NCBI GenBank assembly: GCA_002698265.1
Contig: NZVX01000005.1
Location: 1-49,922 of the forward strand
Direction: 5' to 3'
DNA: 49,922 bases
Source: Chloroflexota bacterium
GTDB lineage: Bacteria; Chloroflexota; Dehalococcoidia; Lucifugimonadales; UBA3495
Shown: piece by piece, positions 27,984-36,593 of the stretch
How the letters are laid out: every line of letters starts with the position of its first letter
Numbering within the stretch: the stretch's first letter is position 1
The notes under the pieces: generated by a model
What the model was told of the DNA's origin: nothing
The model's database searches: none
Seen by the model: only the letters and a program-made list of their open reading frames with translations
Position numbers and translations under genes: made by a program

Positions 27984-30929
27984 ATGGCCACCACGGCGGC
28001 GACACGGGTCCACGCATCGGAACGGGGCGATATTGAGAACGCACTGAAACGCCGGGTTTCGGGCGAGGTAAAGTTCGACCCATTCTCCCGTGTCCTCTAC
28101 AGCACTGACGCCAGCATCTACCAGATGGAGCCGGTGGGCGTGGTGATTCCCCGAAACGTGGAAGACGTCCTGGCAGTGATCGAAGTGGCCAAGGGGAACG
28201 GCGTGCCGGTGCTGCCCAGGGCCGGTGGAACGAGCCTGGCCGGTCAGACGGTGAACCACGCCATCGTCACCGATTTCAGCAAGTACCTGAACCAGATAAT
28301 CGAGGTCAACCAAGAGGAGCAGTGGGCTAGGGTCCAGCCAGGCATCGTGCTGGACGACCTGAACCGCCAGTTGCTGCCCTGTGGCCTGATGTATGCCCCA
28401 GACCCCACCACATCCAGCCGTGCCTGTGTTGGCGGCGGAGTCGGCAACAACTCATGCGGCGCCCACTCGGTGATTTACGGCAAGACCCTGGACCACATCA
28501 AAGAAGTGTCCGTAATCCTGTCCGACGGCACACAGTCTCACTTCCAGGAGTTAGATTCTCGGGAATTGCAAGCCAAGCTCAGCGGGGCGGGGTTGGAGTC
28601 GGAGATCTACCGGGGAGTGCGCCGGCTGGCCCAGGAAAATGCCGCCGAGATCGAAGCCCGTTACCCAAATATCATGCGCCGGGTCAGCGGCTACAACCTG
28701 GACGAATTCCTGACCGACTCTCCCTTCAACATGACGAAGATGGTGGTGGGTTCGGAAGGGACCCTCTGCGTAATCACCGAGATCAAGATAAACCTGGTGC
28801 CGCGGCCCACGATGACCGCCCTGGGCGTGGTCCACTTCCAAGATATCTTCAGGGCCAGCGACGCCGTGCAGCACATCCTGGAGCACGACCCATCGTCCAT
28901 CGAGATCATGGACAAGAACGTGCTGGAGCGTTCCCGCGCGTCCACCGGCCTCGGTTCCAACATGTCGTTCATCGAGGGTAATCCGGGCGCCATCTTGGTG
29001 GTGGAGTTCTACGGAGAATCGGAAACAGAACTCACCGACAAGACGGACAAGCTGAAAGAAGACATGGCCCGCCGCGGCCACGGGTACGCCTGCGTGAACG
29101 TGCTGGACCGGGCGGCCCAGGCCAGCGTCTGGGCGGTGCGGAAGAACGGTCTGGGCCTGCTGATGAGCATGCACGGCGACGCCAAGCCCCTGCCTTTCGT
29201 GGAAGACACAGCGGTGGACCCGGACAAGATGGGCGAGTTCGTCCGCAGGTTCGATGAGGTCGTCCGGAACCACCAGACAGAAGCCGCCTATTACGGGCAT
29301 GCCAGTGTGGGCTGCCTCCACATCCGGCCGGTGGTCAGCCTGAAGAGCCAGGACGGCGTGAACAAAATGCTATCCATCGCCGACGAGATCAGCGACCTAG
29401 TCAAGGAGTTCGGCGGCTCTCTCAGCGGCGAGCATGGCGACGGAATCGTCCGGGGCGTGTGGAACGAGAAGATGTTCGGTCCGGAGATCTACAAGCTCTT
29501 TCAAGAGCTGAAGGGCACGTTTGACCCCGACGGCATCATGAACCCCAACAAGATCATCGATTGCCCGCCCATGGACCAGAACCTGCGCTACGGCGGCGAC
29601 TACCTGGCCCCATCGCTGCCAACCAAGCTGGATTTTTCGATAGACACCGATTTCGCGGGCGCGGTGGAGATGTGCAACGGCATGGGCGCCTGCCGGCAGC
29701 ACACCGGGACGATGTGCCCGTCGTATGTGGCCACGAGAGACGAAGAGCATTCCACGCGGGGCCGGGCGAACCTGCTGCGGGCCGCGCTTTCGGGCCATCT
29801 GCCCGAAGGCACCATGACCAGCAAGCGCCTCTGGGAGGCCATGGATCTGTGTCTGGAATGCAAGGGCTGCAAGTCGGAGTGCGAGTCCGGCGTGGATATG
29901 GCCAAGTTGAAGTACGAGTTCTTGGACCAGTATCACAAGGCGAATGGAACGCCGCTGCGAAACCGGGTCTTCGGGCACATCAGCCGGCTCAGCGCCTGGG
30001 GTAGCCGCACGGCGCCCCTATCCAATCTGATGGCCGGCAACCGCGTCGGCAGGCTGATGTCTCAGGTGGTTCTGGGTATCCACCCTAAGCGGAAGCCGCC
30101 CAAGTTCGTTCGGCAAACGTTCGCGAAGTGGTTTAAAGGGCGGGGCGGCGAAAATCCCCCTAAATCCCCCTTTACGAAACGGGGACTTGGGACGTCTTCG
30201 CTTCAGAGTACGGACACGGTTGTGCTGTTGAATGATACCTATATGAACTACAACTACCCGGAGATTGGGAAGGCGGCGGTGGCGTTGTTGGAGGCTGCTG
30301 GGTTGAATGTGGTCCTGTCGGATACCAAATGCTGCGGCCGGCCCATGATCTCGAAGGGGATGCTGGACGACGCTACGGCCAACGCGGTGTCCAACATCGA
30401 CCAGCTATACGCCTACGCTGAGCAAGGCATCCCGGTCATCGGCTGCGAACCAAGCTGCCTGCTGACCTTCCGGGACGAGTATCCCCAGTTGGTGCGGGAC
30501 GATCGGGCCCAGAAAGTTGCCGAGAACTCGTACATGATCGACGAATATCTGATGCAACTCCAGGAAGACGGCGAGTTGGAATTGGACCTGGGCAATCTGG
30601 AAAAGAAAGTGCTGTTCCAGGCCCACTGCCACCAGAAGGCGGAAATGGGAACGGCAACGTCCTTGGCGGCCCTGCGGCTGGCCCCGGGCTACCAGGTGGA
30701 GTTGGTCAACGCGGGATGCTGCGGCATGGCTGGGTCTTTCGGATACGAGAAAGAACACTACGACCTCTCCATGAAGATTGGCGAAGAGGCATTGTTCCCA
30801 GCCATCAGGGCCAAGGACGATGACTGGGAGGTGGCCGTGATGGGCGTTTCCTGCCGCCAGCAGGTGGAAGACGGGACGGGCCGGAAAGCAAGGCATCTGG
30901 TGGAGGTGCTAGCGGATGCGTTGGAATAG
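27984..30929 (+). CDS. FAD-linked oxidase fused to Fe-S (GlpC-like) dehydrogenase
   Basis: The 981-aa fusion has an FAD-binding domain (about residues 35-250, with PRAGGTSLAGQTV), an FAD-oxidase C-terminal domain (to about 530), two 4Fe-4S motifs starting at Cys564 and Cys623 (CLECKGCKSEC), and two CCG domains with CCGRPM and CCGMAGSFGYE. It is the one-chain form of GlcD-GlcF / D-lactate dehydrogenase type enzymes that oxidise 2-hydroxy acids and feed electrons to the respiratory chain. Between the Fe-S and CCG parts lies the odd segment ENPPKSPFTKRGLG, which is a translated nucleotide repeat (30151-30190). The 244 bp after the gene show no feature. Confidence 0.93.
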   Translation: MATTAATRVHASERGDIENALKRRVSGEVKFDPFSRVLYSTDASIYQMEPVGVVIPRNVEDVLAVIEVAKGNGVPVLPRAGGTSLAGQTVNHAIVTDFSKYLNQIIEVNQEEQWARVQPGIVLDDLNRQLLPCGLMYAPDPTTSSRACVGGGVGNNSCGAHSVIYGKTLDHIKEVSVILSDGTQSHFQELDSRELQAKLSGAGLESEIYRGVRRLAQENAAEIEARYPNIMRRVSGYNLDEFLTDSPFNMTKMVVGSEGTLCVITEIKINLVPRPTMTALGVVHFQDIFRASDAVQHILEHDPSSIEIMDKNVLERSRASTGLGSNMSFIEGNPGAILVVEFYGESETELTDKTDKLKEDMARRGHGYACVNVLDRAAQASVWAVRKNGLGLLMSMHGDAKPLPFVEDTAVDPDKMGEFVRRFDEVVRNHQTEAAYYGHASVGCLHIRPVVSLKSQDGVNKMLSIADEISDLVKEFGGSLSGEHGDGIVRGVWNEKMFGPEIYKLFQELKGTFDPDGIMNPNKIIDCPPMDQNLRYGGDYLAPSLPTKLDFSIDTDFAGAVEMCNGMGACRQHTGTMCPSYVATRDEEHSTRGRANLLRAALSGHLPEGTMTSKRLWEAMDLCLECKGCKSECESGVDMAKLKYEFLDQYHKANGTPLRNRVFGHISRLSAWGSRTAPLSNLMAGNRVGRLMSQVVLGIHPKRKPPKFVRQTFAKWFKGRGGENPPKSPFTKRGLGTSSLQSTDTVVLLNDTYMNYNYPEIGKAAVALLEAAGLNVVLSDTKCCGRPMISKGMLDDATANAVSNIDQLYAYAEQGIPVIGCEPSCLLTFRDEYPQLVRDDRAQKVAENSYMIDEYLMQLQEDGELELDLGNLEKKVLFQAHCHQKAEMGTATSLAALRLAPGYQVELVNAGCCGMAGSFGYEKEHYDLSMKIGEEALFPAIRAKDDDWEVAVMGVSCRQQVEDGTGRKARHLVEVLADALE
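30151..30190. repeat. Palindromic repeat embedded in frame in a coding sequence
   Basis: The stretch has two AAATCCCCCT units, then CCCCCTTT-ACGAAA-CGGGG, the form of common intergenic AAATCCCCCT/AAGGGGGA repeats. Here it lies inside the FAD/Fe-S gene and is read as NPPKSPFTKRG in an inter-domain linker. Confidence 0.6.
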
Positions 30930-31173
30930 TCTTGCCAGGAACCTTGGTTGCTCAGGTAGGATATCGCGACACGTGCCCGCGCCGGTCCCGCATGCTTCGC
31001 GGCCGTCGCAATCAGCAACGCGAAATTCTGTACCGCTGGGCATTCGCAGGGTCGGTGTAACTGTTTTTGACGCACTGGAGCATGTTCGAAGTTTATCCAG
31101 CGCCGGTTGCGGGTACAACTGGGGGACCTGCAATTTTTCTTAGGGCGCGGTTATGGAAAAACGGCTGCGGCGC

Positions 31174-32352
31174 CTAGCACTGCCCCATCTGCATGAGGCG
31201 ACCTTCGCGCCAGCCTACCTGGCCGGCCCGGACAGTTAGGAATGTGTCCAGGCGTACCTTGCCTTCCTGGACGCCTCCCGCTGAGTCGATCCACTTGAAG
31301 TTACCTTCCCGCATGTCGAATACGGCGGCGTCTCCGCTCATTCCGGGGGCCAGAGAGCCTATAGTGTCACTTAGGCCCAAAACGCCCGCAGGGGTGCTGG
31401 TGCTGGCGGCGATGACGTCATGCAGGGACATGCCCATGGCGTGGAACTTGCTCACCAGGTCGTTCATCTTATAGACGGTGCGGTCCGGCGGCGGGTTGTG
31501 GATGTCGGTGCTGATGGTGTTGGGAAACATTCCCTGCTGCATGGCAGCCTGCGCAACACCAACGTCGCAGTGGACCCCGGCGTGGGCCACGTCCATAATC
31601 ACGCCCCGTTCGGAAGCCTCCCGAACCTCAGGCCGAATCTTGAGGTTCCGGTCCAGGATGTTCTCCGGAAGGCCGTTGAAGGCATGGGTGCTGATGTCGC
31701 CAGGACCCAGGAACTCGAGCACGTCGGGCAAGGCGATGGGGGTGCCGCTGACGTGCACCATCAACCTGGTTCCGGCCTGGTCGGCCACCGCCCGCGCAGC
31801 CCTCATGGCTTCATGAGCGTTCCAAGCGGCCACCGCATTGAAATGCATCCGCACCTTGACGCCGAAGCAGAAGCCTGGGTTGTTCTTGATGGCGTCGGCG
31901 GTCTGGTCAACGTCGATCATGCGCATGTCGTGTAGCCCGCCCAGCAACAATCGGTTGTTGGCCAAGCCGACTCCGCTCACGTGCAAGAAGGCCAGCAGGC
32001 GGGTCCGGTGGGCTGGGAACACGTAGTCGCGCATGGCTTCGTAATTGACGAAGCCGGCGCTTCCGGCGTCGATGCCGGTGGTGGTGCCCGAAGAGAGGCA
32101 GATCTCATCGGGGTGGACGGAGGTTGGGTTGCCACCGTGGTAGAAGTGTCCGTGCAGGTCGATCAGTCCGGGTGTGATCAATTTGCCTGTGACATCCACT
32201 GAATTACCCGCTTTGGCCGCGTCGATGCGCTCGGAGACCTCGGCCACCAGGCCGTCTTTGAAAGCTATGTCCCGGCGTCCGTCGATGCCCTGGGCCGGGT
32301 CCAGTATATTTCCTCCTGTGAGCAGCAGATCATAAGCAGGTGCGGTGGTCAT
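31174..32352 (-). CDS. Amidohydrolase / deacetylase (dihydroorotase-like)
   Basis: The 392-aa protein shows a full binuclear metal set: His67 and His69 in DLHGHF, a probable carbamylated Lys166 in GVKVRM, His200 in MVHVSG, His223 in THAF and Asp283 in STDIHN. It resembles the EF_0837/AHA_3915-type deacetylase branch of the amidohydrolase superfamily. The substrate is unknown, probably an N-acyl compound or cyclic amide. It is the last of a four-gene minus-strand cluster. Confidence 0.9.
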   Translation of the reverse strand: MTTAPAYDLLLTGGNILDPAQGIDGRRDIAFKDGLVAEVSERIDAAKAGNSVDVTGKLITPGLIDLHGHFYHGGNPTSVHPDEICLSSGTTTGIDAGSAGFVNYEAMRDYVFPAHRTRLLAFLHVSGVGLANNRLLLGGLHDMRMIDVDQTADAIKNNPGFCFGVKVRMHFNAVAAWNAHEAMRAARAVADQAGTRLMVHVSGTPIALPDVLEFLGPGDISTHAFNGLPENILDRNLKIRPEVREASERGVIMDVAHAGVHCDVGVAQAAMQQGMFPNTISTDIHNPPPDRTVYKMNDLVSKFHAMGMSLHDVIAASTSTPAGVLGLSDTIGSLAPGMSGDAAVFDMREGNFKWIDSAGGVQEGKVRLDTFLTVRAGQVGWREGRLMQMGQC

Positions 32353-32384
32353 TGGCTTCTCTCTGGTCTGAATTTATCGAGGGG

Positions 32385-32873
32385 CTATTCGGGACTTCCG
32401 TCGACCTCAGGCGCTTCCCAACCGAGATCCACGTTGGGTTGTGGGGCCTCTTGGTACTCAATCCTTCTCAAGCGCGGGTAGACCTGGACCTTGGGGCTTT
32501 CCAGGTCCAGGTCGGTTATCTCGTCCGACTCTTCCAGTTGGTGAATACCCCATTTCTCAATGGCTTCGTCCATCATCTTCTGGACGATCTGGGGTGAGCG
32601 GCCTTCCAGGCGGCCCAGGTGGTAGGCGAGGGTAACTGCTAACTGGTTCTGGGTGATCTGCTCGAAGGCATCATCGGCTTTCAGGTCGCGAGGCATGCCG
32701 CCGGACTGTTCCAAAAGATCGTCCAGCACCTGGCCCATGATATCGGTCAGGCCGCCAAGTTCAATCTCGTGCATGTAGCCGGTCAGGATATCGGTCAATT
32801 CGACGACACCCTCATCGGGCAACACGCCGTATATCTCTTCGGGTATATGTTCGTGGGTATGTTCGGTGGTCAT
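32385..32873 (-). CDS. Acidic protein of unknown function
   Basis: I do not recognise this 162-aa protein. It begins with a His/Glu-rich stretch (TTEHTHEHIPEEI), is strongly acidic and mostly helical by pattern, and has no Cys motif, signal or membrane segment. It lies 32 nt before the amidohydrolase gene and 56 nt after the M50 protease gene on the same strand. Confidence 0.7.
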   Translation of the reverse strand: MTTEHTHEHIPEEIYGVLPDEGVVELTDILTGYMHEIELGGLTDIMGQVLDDLLEQSGGMPRDLKADDAFEQITQNQLAVTLAYHLGRLEGRSPQIVQKMMDEAIEKWGIHQLEESDEITDLDLESPKVQVYPRLRRIEYQEAPQPNVDLGWEAPEVDGSPE

Positions 32874-32929
32874 AATCAGGCGTCTTCCAATCTGGGATAG
32901 GCAGGAATTAGTTTATCACGCTGCGGAGA

Positions 32930-33631
32930 TCAGTAGCCGGTGGCAGCAGTTGTCAACGCCCCAACTACCGGGCCGATGATCCCCCACAATATGCCCAGGT
33001 CCAAGGCAAAATCGAGCATGATGATGGCCACCAAGATTCCGGGGCCATTGCGTTGTAATCTGCCGTAGGCGGCAGTATGTTCGCTCGGCACCAAACCGGC
33101 CAACACTCGCGAGCCGTCCAACGGGGCCAGGGGCAATAGGTTGAATACCCCCAACAGAAGATTGAAAAAGATAACCACCGCTAGAACGTCGGCGATGCCT
33201 TCTCTGAGGCCGCCGGTCATCACATGAACTACACGGTCAAGAGAAAGGGAAGCCGGGACCAGGACCCCCGTCTTGAACGGGATGGCCAGAAGGAAGGCAA
33301 ACATCAGGTTGGAGAGCGGCCCGGCAGCGGCCACCAGCGCAGTACCGGTGTAGCCGTGGGATAGTTGCCTCGGGTCCACCGGGACTGGTTTGCCCCAGCC
33401 GAACCCGGCGATGAACATCATTATCGCGCCGCCGGGGTCCAGGTGACGCATGGGATTGAGACTCAGGCGGCCCAGGCGTCGGGCCGTGTTGTCGCCCAGA
33501 CTGTTGGCCACCAGGGCGTGGCTGAACTCGTGGATGGTGACGGCAGTTAACAGAGCGAAGACAATCAAGACCGTCAGGCGGAAAAAGCCCGACGGATCAT
33601 CTGCCAGCAGGTCAAAGGATCCCAATAGCAT
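32930..33631 (-). CDS. Site-2 protease (M50) family membrane peptidase
   Basis: The 233-aa membrane protein has HEFSH at residues 34-38 in the second half of the first helix and the second-site Asp172 in NLLPLAPLDG. These are the zinc ligands and catalytic Glu of rhomboid-like S2P family enzymes (short form without PDZ). Four to five helices are predicted. Its substrate is unknown. It starts 37 nt after the preceding 260-aa protein gene. Confidence 0.92.
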   Translation of the reverse strand: MLLGSFDLLADDPSGFFRLTVLIVFALLTAVTIHEFSHALVANSLGDNTARRLGRLSLNPMRHLDPGGAIMMFIAGFGWGKPVPVDPRQLSHGYTGTALVAAAGPLSNLMFAFLLAIPFKTGVLVPASLSLDRVVHVMTGGLREGIADVLAVVIFFNLLLGVFNLLPLAPLDGSRVLAGLVPSEHTAAYGRLQRNGPGILVAIIMLDFALDLGILWGIIGPVVGALTTAATGY

Positions 33632-33668
33632 GGGCTAAGCCAGCGCACTAAGCTGAAGCATGAGCCGG

Positions 33669-34451
33669 CTATTCGTCGTCGTCGTCGTCCTCATCGGGCT
33701 CAGGCGCCGCGTCTTCCCTCTGGGAGGAATAGACCACACCGGGCAGGATGGCGTTGGCCCGGCCGGACTTCTCGGACCCAGCCTTAGGCATGTCCATCAG
33801 ACTCTTTTTCAGCGATTCCAAGACTTCTTTGCCGGCGGAAACGTCCAGAACCAAGGCGTCGATACCCGCCGTGCGCAGGACTTTCAAGTCGTCAGCGCTG
33901 GGCGGTTCGGTAATCTCGGCCAGGAGATACTTGTTCAGGCGTCCGCTGATCCTCGCCACAGTGGCCAGGTCGTCCAAGGTCCAAGAAGATGAGGCGCCGG
34001 ACATAGGAAACAGCACGGCGTCGATAGGCAGAGCGTTGATATCCCGCAATACTTCGATTCCGGTGTCCGGTTCGATGCACAGCACCGTGGCGGACTCTTC
34101 CGATGAAACTGCTCCCATGGCGGTCCCTTTGAGGTGGAACGCCACCACTCCGCTGCCGTCTTCCTCGTAGGCTTTGGCGTCGGCTGTACTCAGGGCGTCG
34201 GTCCTGACGCCCCAGATCACGCCCGACAAGGCATCTTTCAAGTCTTTAACCTGGGCTACGCCACTCAGGCCGGACAAAATGATCCCGTCCGGAGAAACTT
34301 CGGCTGCGGTGGCGGCACCCGCTTTGTGGTCTCCTGAGACTTGGACTATTAAAGCCAGTCCGGGGACCTTTGCGGCCCGGGCGGGTCCGAACCCCATGCG
34401 GGCCGGAGCCCCTTCATTTATCTCATCCAGACGGTCGGTAAACTTACTCAT
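33669..34451 (-). CDS. Protein of unknown function with poly-acidic tail
   Basis: The 260-aa protein is not recognised. It has alternating hydrophobic strands and helices (PGLALIVQVS, GIILSGLSG, IDALVLDVSAG) in the manner of an alpha/beta barrel, and ends in a Pro/Glu run followed by five consecutive Asp. The tail is encoded by a GTC/GAC triplet repeat near 33671-33692 that could vary in length. It is the first gene of the minus-strand cluster ending in the amidohydrolase. Confidence 0.7.
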   Translation of the reverse strand: MSKFTDRLDEINEGAPARMGFGPARAAKVPGLALIVQVSGDHKAGAATAAEVSPDGIILSGLSGVAQVKDLKDALSGVIWGVRTDALSTADAKAYEEDGSGVVAFHLKGTAMGAVSSEESATVLCIEPDTGIEVLRDINALPIDAVLFPMSGASSSWTLDDLATVARISGRLNKYLLAEITEPPSADDLKVLRTAGIDALVLDVSAGKEVLESLKKSLMDMPKAGSEKSGRANAILPGVVYSSQREDAAPEPDEDDDDDE

Positions 34452-34708
34452 TTATCCCAGTCCCTGTAGATTAGGCAGCCTAGTCGGAGGACCAAGCGGA
34501 CAGTGTAATTGATTTCGGAAGAGCGGCCCACGGGCAAAAACCTGCCTTAGTCACGCTCCCGGCTGATTATACTCCATACTCGATTTATCGGGCAGTCCTA
34601 ACCGGTTGATATTCCGTATCCTAGAACCTCTAGGCCCCATTCCGCATCAAATCGACCGGTGGCTAGTCGGACCTGCCATTGGCCTTTATCCTAAAACTTG
34701 GTGAATTC

Positions 34709-35653
34709 ATGGCGATCGAGAAACTAGACCTGATCAAGAACCCGGAGACCGCGCCCTTCTCCAAACTGCAGTATCTCAAGTGGACGCCGGAAGATGAAGT
34801 AACCGAGTTTTTCAACCGCCTGTTCCATCTGAACGTGGCCGCCCGGGAGACCGGGGACTGGTCCGACGTGGACCGTTTCCTGGAAGAGCAGGGGGACTCG
34901 ATCGCGGCTAAGGTCGCGGCCCCCATTGCATTTGACGACACGCCTCGGTCCCCTTTCAAGAAGCGGCTGTCCGAGTCGAAAGTCGCGGTCATGGCCACAG
35001 GCGACGTTTACGTTGAGGGCCAGATTCCCTTCGATACCGATGGCGACTGGAGTTACCGGGAGATTCCCCTGGACACTCCGTTGGACCAGTTGCGGGTCGC
35101 CCACACCCACTACGACACCAACGGCGTTGCCGAGGACGTAGACTCGGTACTGGCCATGCACCGACTGCTGGACATGGAGGCAGAGGGAATGGTGGGCGAG
35201 GCTCTGACGCCGACCTACAGCTTCATGGGCTACATCCCCGACCCGTCGGGCCTGATGGAAGTTACAGGGCCGGAGGTGGCAGGAAGGCTCACGGAAGACG
35301 GGATGGACGGGGCGGTCATCGGCACAACTTGACCCATCTGCAATCAGTCCGGCGGACTGATTGCCCGGGCCATCGAAGCAGCCGGTATCCCCACAGTGGT
35401 GCTCATGGTGCACCGCACCAGGGCCGAGACATTGTCGGTGCCCCGCGGGTTGGTGCTGCGATTACCCTTCGGCCGCCCCTTTGGCGCGCCCGGCAACCCG
35501 GAGCAGCAGCGGGTGGTGTTGGAAGACGCGCTGACGATGCTGGGCTCAGCAAGAGAGCCCGGAGAGATCCGCACCATGCCATACCGTTGGCGCCGGGAAG
35601 ACTACGGCCGCATCCTGACCGAGCGCCACGGAGGCACGTCGGCGGGAATCTAG
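34709..35653 (+). CDS. Probable selenoprotein: GrdB/PrdB-like reductase, Sec208 at in-frame TGA
   Basis: Read through the TGA at 35330-35332, the frame gives 314 aa ending at TAG 35651-35653. It matches the selenoprotein-B (glycine/sarcosine/betaine/D-proline reductase) family in outline: LRVAHTHYDTNGVAEDV, then GYIPDP, then AVIGTT-U-PICNQSGGLIARAIEAAG. Sec208 and Cys211 form UxxC where relatives have CPxC or UxxC. Homologous-looking protein continues directly after the TGA, and a perfect 11-bp hairpin starts 7 nt after it. The ATG at 34709 was chosen over the TTG at 34679; its ribosome site (GGTG) is weak. GrdB/PrdB enzymes cleave C-N bonds reductively; no grdA, grdC or prd partner is nearby, so the substrate is open. 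Alternative: Cys-to-stop mutation. Confidence 0.8.
35340..35364 (+). promoter_or_regulatory. Candidate bacterial SECIS stem-loop
   Basis: Arms 35340-35350 and 35354-35364 are perfectly complementary (11 bp) around loop GGC. The loop begins 18 nt after the TGA and starts with G. This fits the known bacterial SECIS rule of an apical loop about 16-37 nt after UGA with a G near its start. It lies wholly in coding sequence. Confidence 0.72.
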
Positions 35654-35720
35654 CGGCCATTCGGCCGAGCATTTCCGGTCGCCCGGAACCTCTCCCCCCA
35701 AAGGCTTCCCACGCCTGTCG

Positions 35721-35750
35721 TTGCCGCGTTTCATCGGCGTACCGTATAAT
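35721..35750 (+). promoter_or_regulatory. Promoter of the coaX-coaBC operon
   Basis: TTGCCG (35721-35726) and a perfect TATAAT (35745-35750) are 18 nt apart. The start site would be near 35757, about 45 nt before the coaX ATG. Confidence 0.65.
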
Positions 35751-35803
35751 TACGGGCACATCTTATCGTCCGTATTCTAGGTATTGCAGGTAATATTCAA
35801 GAG

Positions 35804-36589
35804 ATGCTCTTAGCTATAGACATAGGCAACAGCATGGTCAACCTGGGCGTTTTTGACGGTGAACGCCTGGTCGCCAACCTGCGTGTTTCGACGGACGCCA
35901 GGCGCTCCGCCGACGAGTACGGTCTCACACTTCGCGACCTGTTGATGCTGAACGGTGTCGAACTCTCAAGGATCACAGACGTCTGCATGTGCAGCGTCGT
36001 ACCGCCCCTGACCGGTATCTTCGAGGAACTCATCCAGACTTATTTCAAGGTCAATGCTTTGACCGTCACCGCAGGGGTCAAGACTGGCCTGCAGATCAGC
36101 TACGACAACCCTCGGGACGTGGGCGCAGACCGCATCGTGGACGCTGTGGCGGCCATCGAGCTTTACGGCCAACCGACCATCATCGTGGATTTCGGCACAG
36201 CCACGGTGTTCGACGCGATCTCAAGGGACGGCGTTTATCTGGGGGGCGCGATATCGCCGGGGATGAACGTCGCGGCCGAGGCGCTGTACTTAAATACATC
36301 CCAACTGCGGCGTGTGGAACTGGTGGCCCCGGACTCTGCCATTGGCCAAAACACGACCGAAGCGCTGCAGTCGGGGTTGGTGCTGGGCTACGCCGGCTTG
36401 GTCACCGGCATGGTTGCCCGTTTCAAGAAAGAACTGGGGGAGGACGCCAAGGTCGTAGGCACTGGGGGGCTGGCAGACACCATGGCCAGGGTAGCAAACG
36501 TGTTTGACGCCATCAATCCGGACCTGACGCTAATTGGATTGCGCCTGATCTACGGCAAGAACCAACCGCCTCCCAAGGTATTAGACTAA
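35804..36589 (+). CDS. coaX: Type III pantothenate kinase
   Basis: The 261-aa enzyme phosphorylates pantothenate, the first step to coenzyme A. It has the ASKHA-fold motifs AIDIGNSMVNLGVF (phosphate 1), GADRIVDAVAA, IIVDFGTATVFDAI and GGAISPGMN. CoaX enzymes need a monovalent cation and are not inhibited by CoA. The stop lies 4 nt before coaBC, so the two steps are made together. It has its own promoter. Confidence 0.96.
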   Translation: MLLAIDIGNSMVNLGVFDGERLVANLRVSTDARRSADEYGLTLRDLLMLNGVELSRITDVCMCSVVPPLTGIFEELIQTYFKVNALTVTAGVKTGLQISYDNPRDVGADRIVDAVAAIELYGQPTIIVDFGTATVFDAISRDGVYLGGAISPGMNVAAEALYLNTSQLRRVELVAPDSAIGQNTTEALQSGLVLGYAGLVTGMVARFKKELGEDAKVVGTGGLADTMARVANVFDAINPDLTLIGLRLIYGKNQPPPKVLD

Positions 36590-36593
36590 CCCC

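Noticed and set aside
34709-35332. A complete 208-codon protein ending at the TGA
   Set aside because: It would stop right before the conserved redox motif and leave a family-like 107-codon tail untranslated.
35329-35793. 154-aa plus-strand ORF after the TGA of the selenoprotein gene
   Set aside because: It is in another frame; the family-like sequence continues in the frame of the upstream gene.
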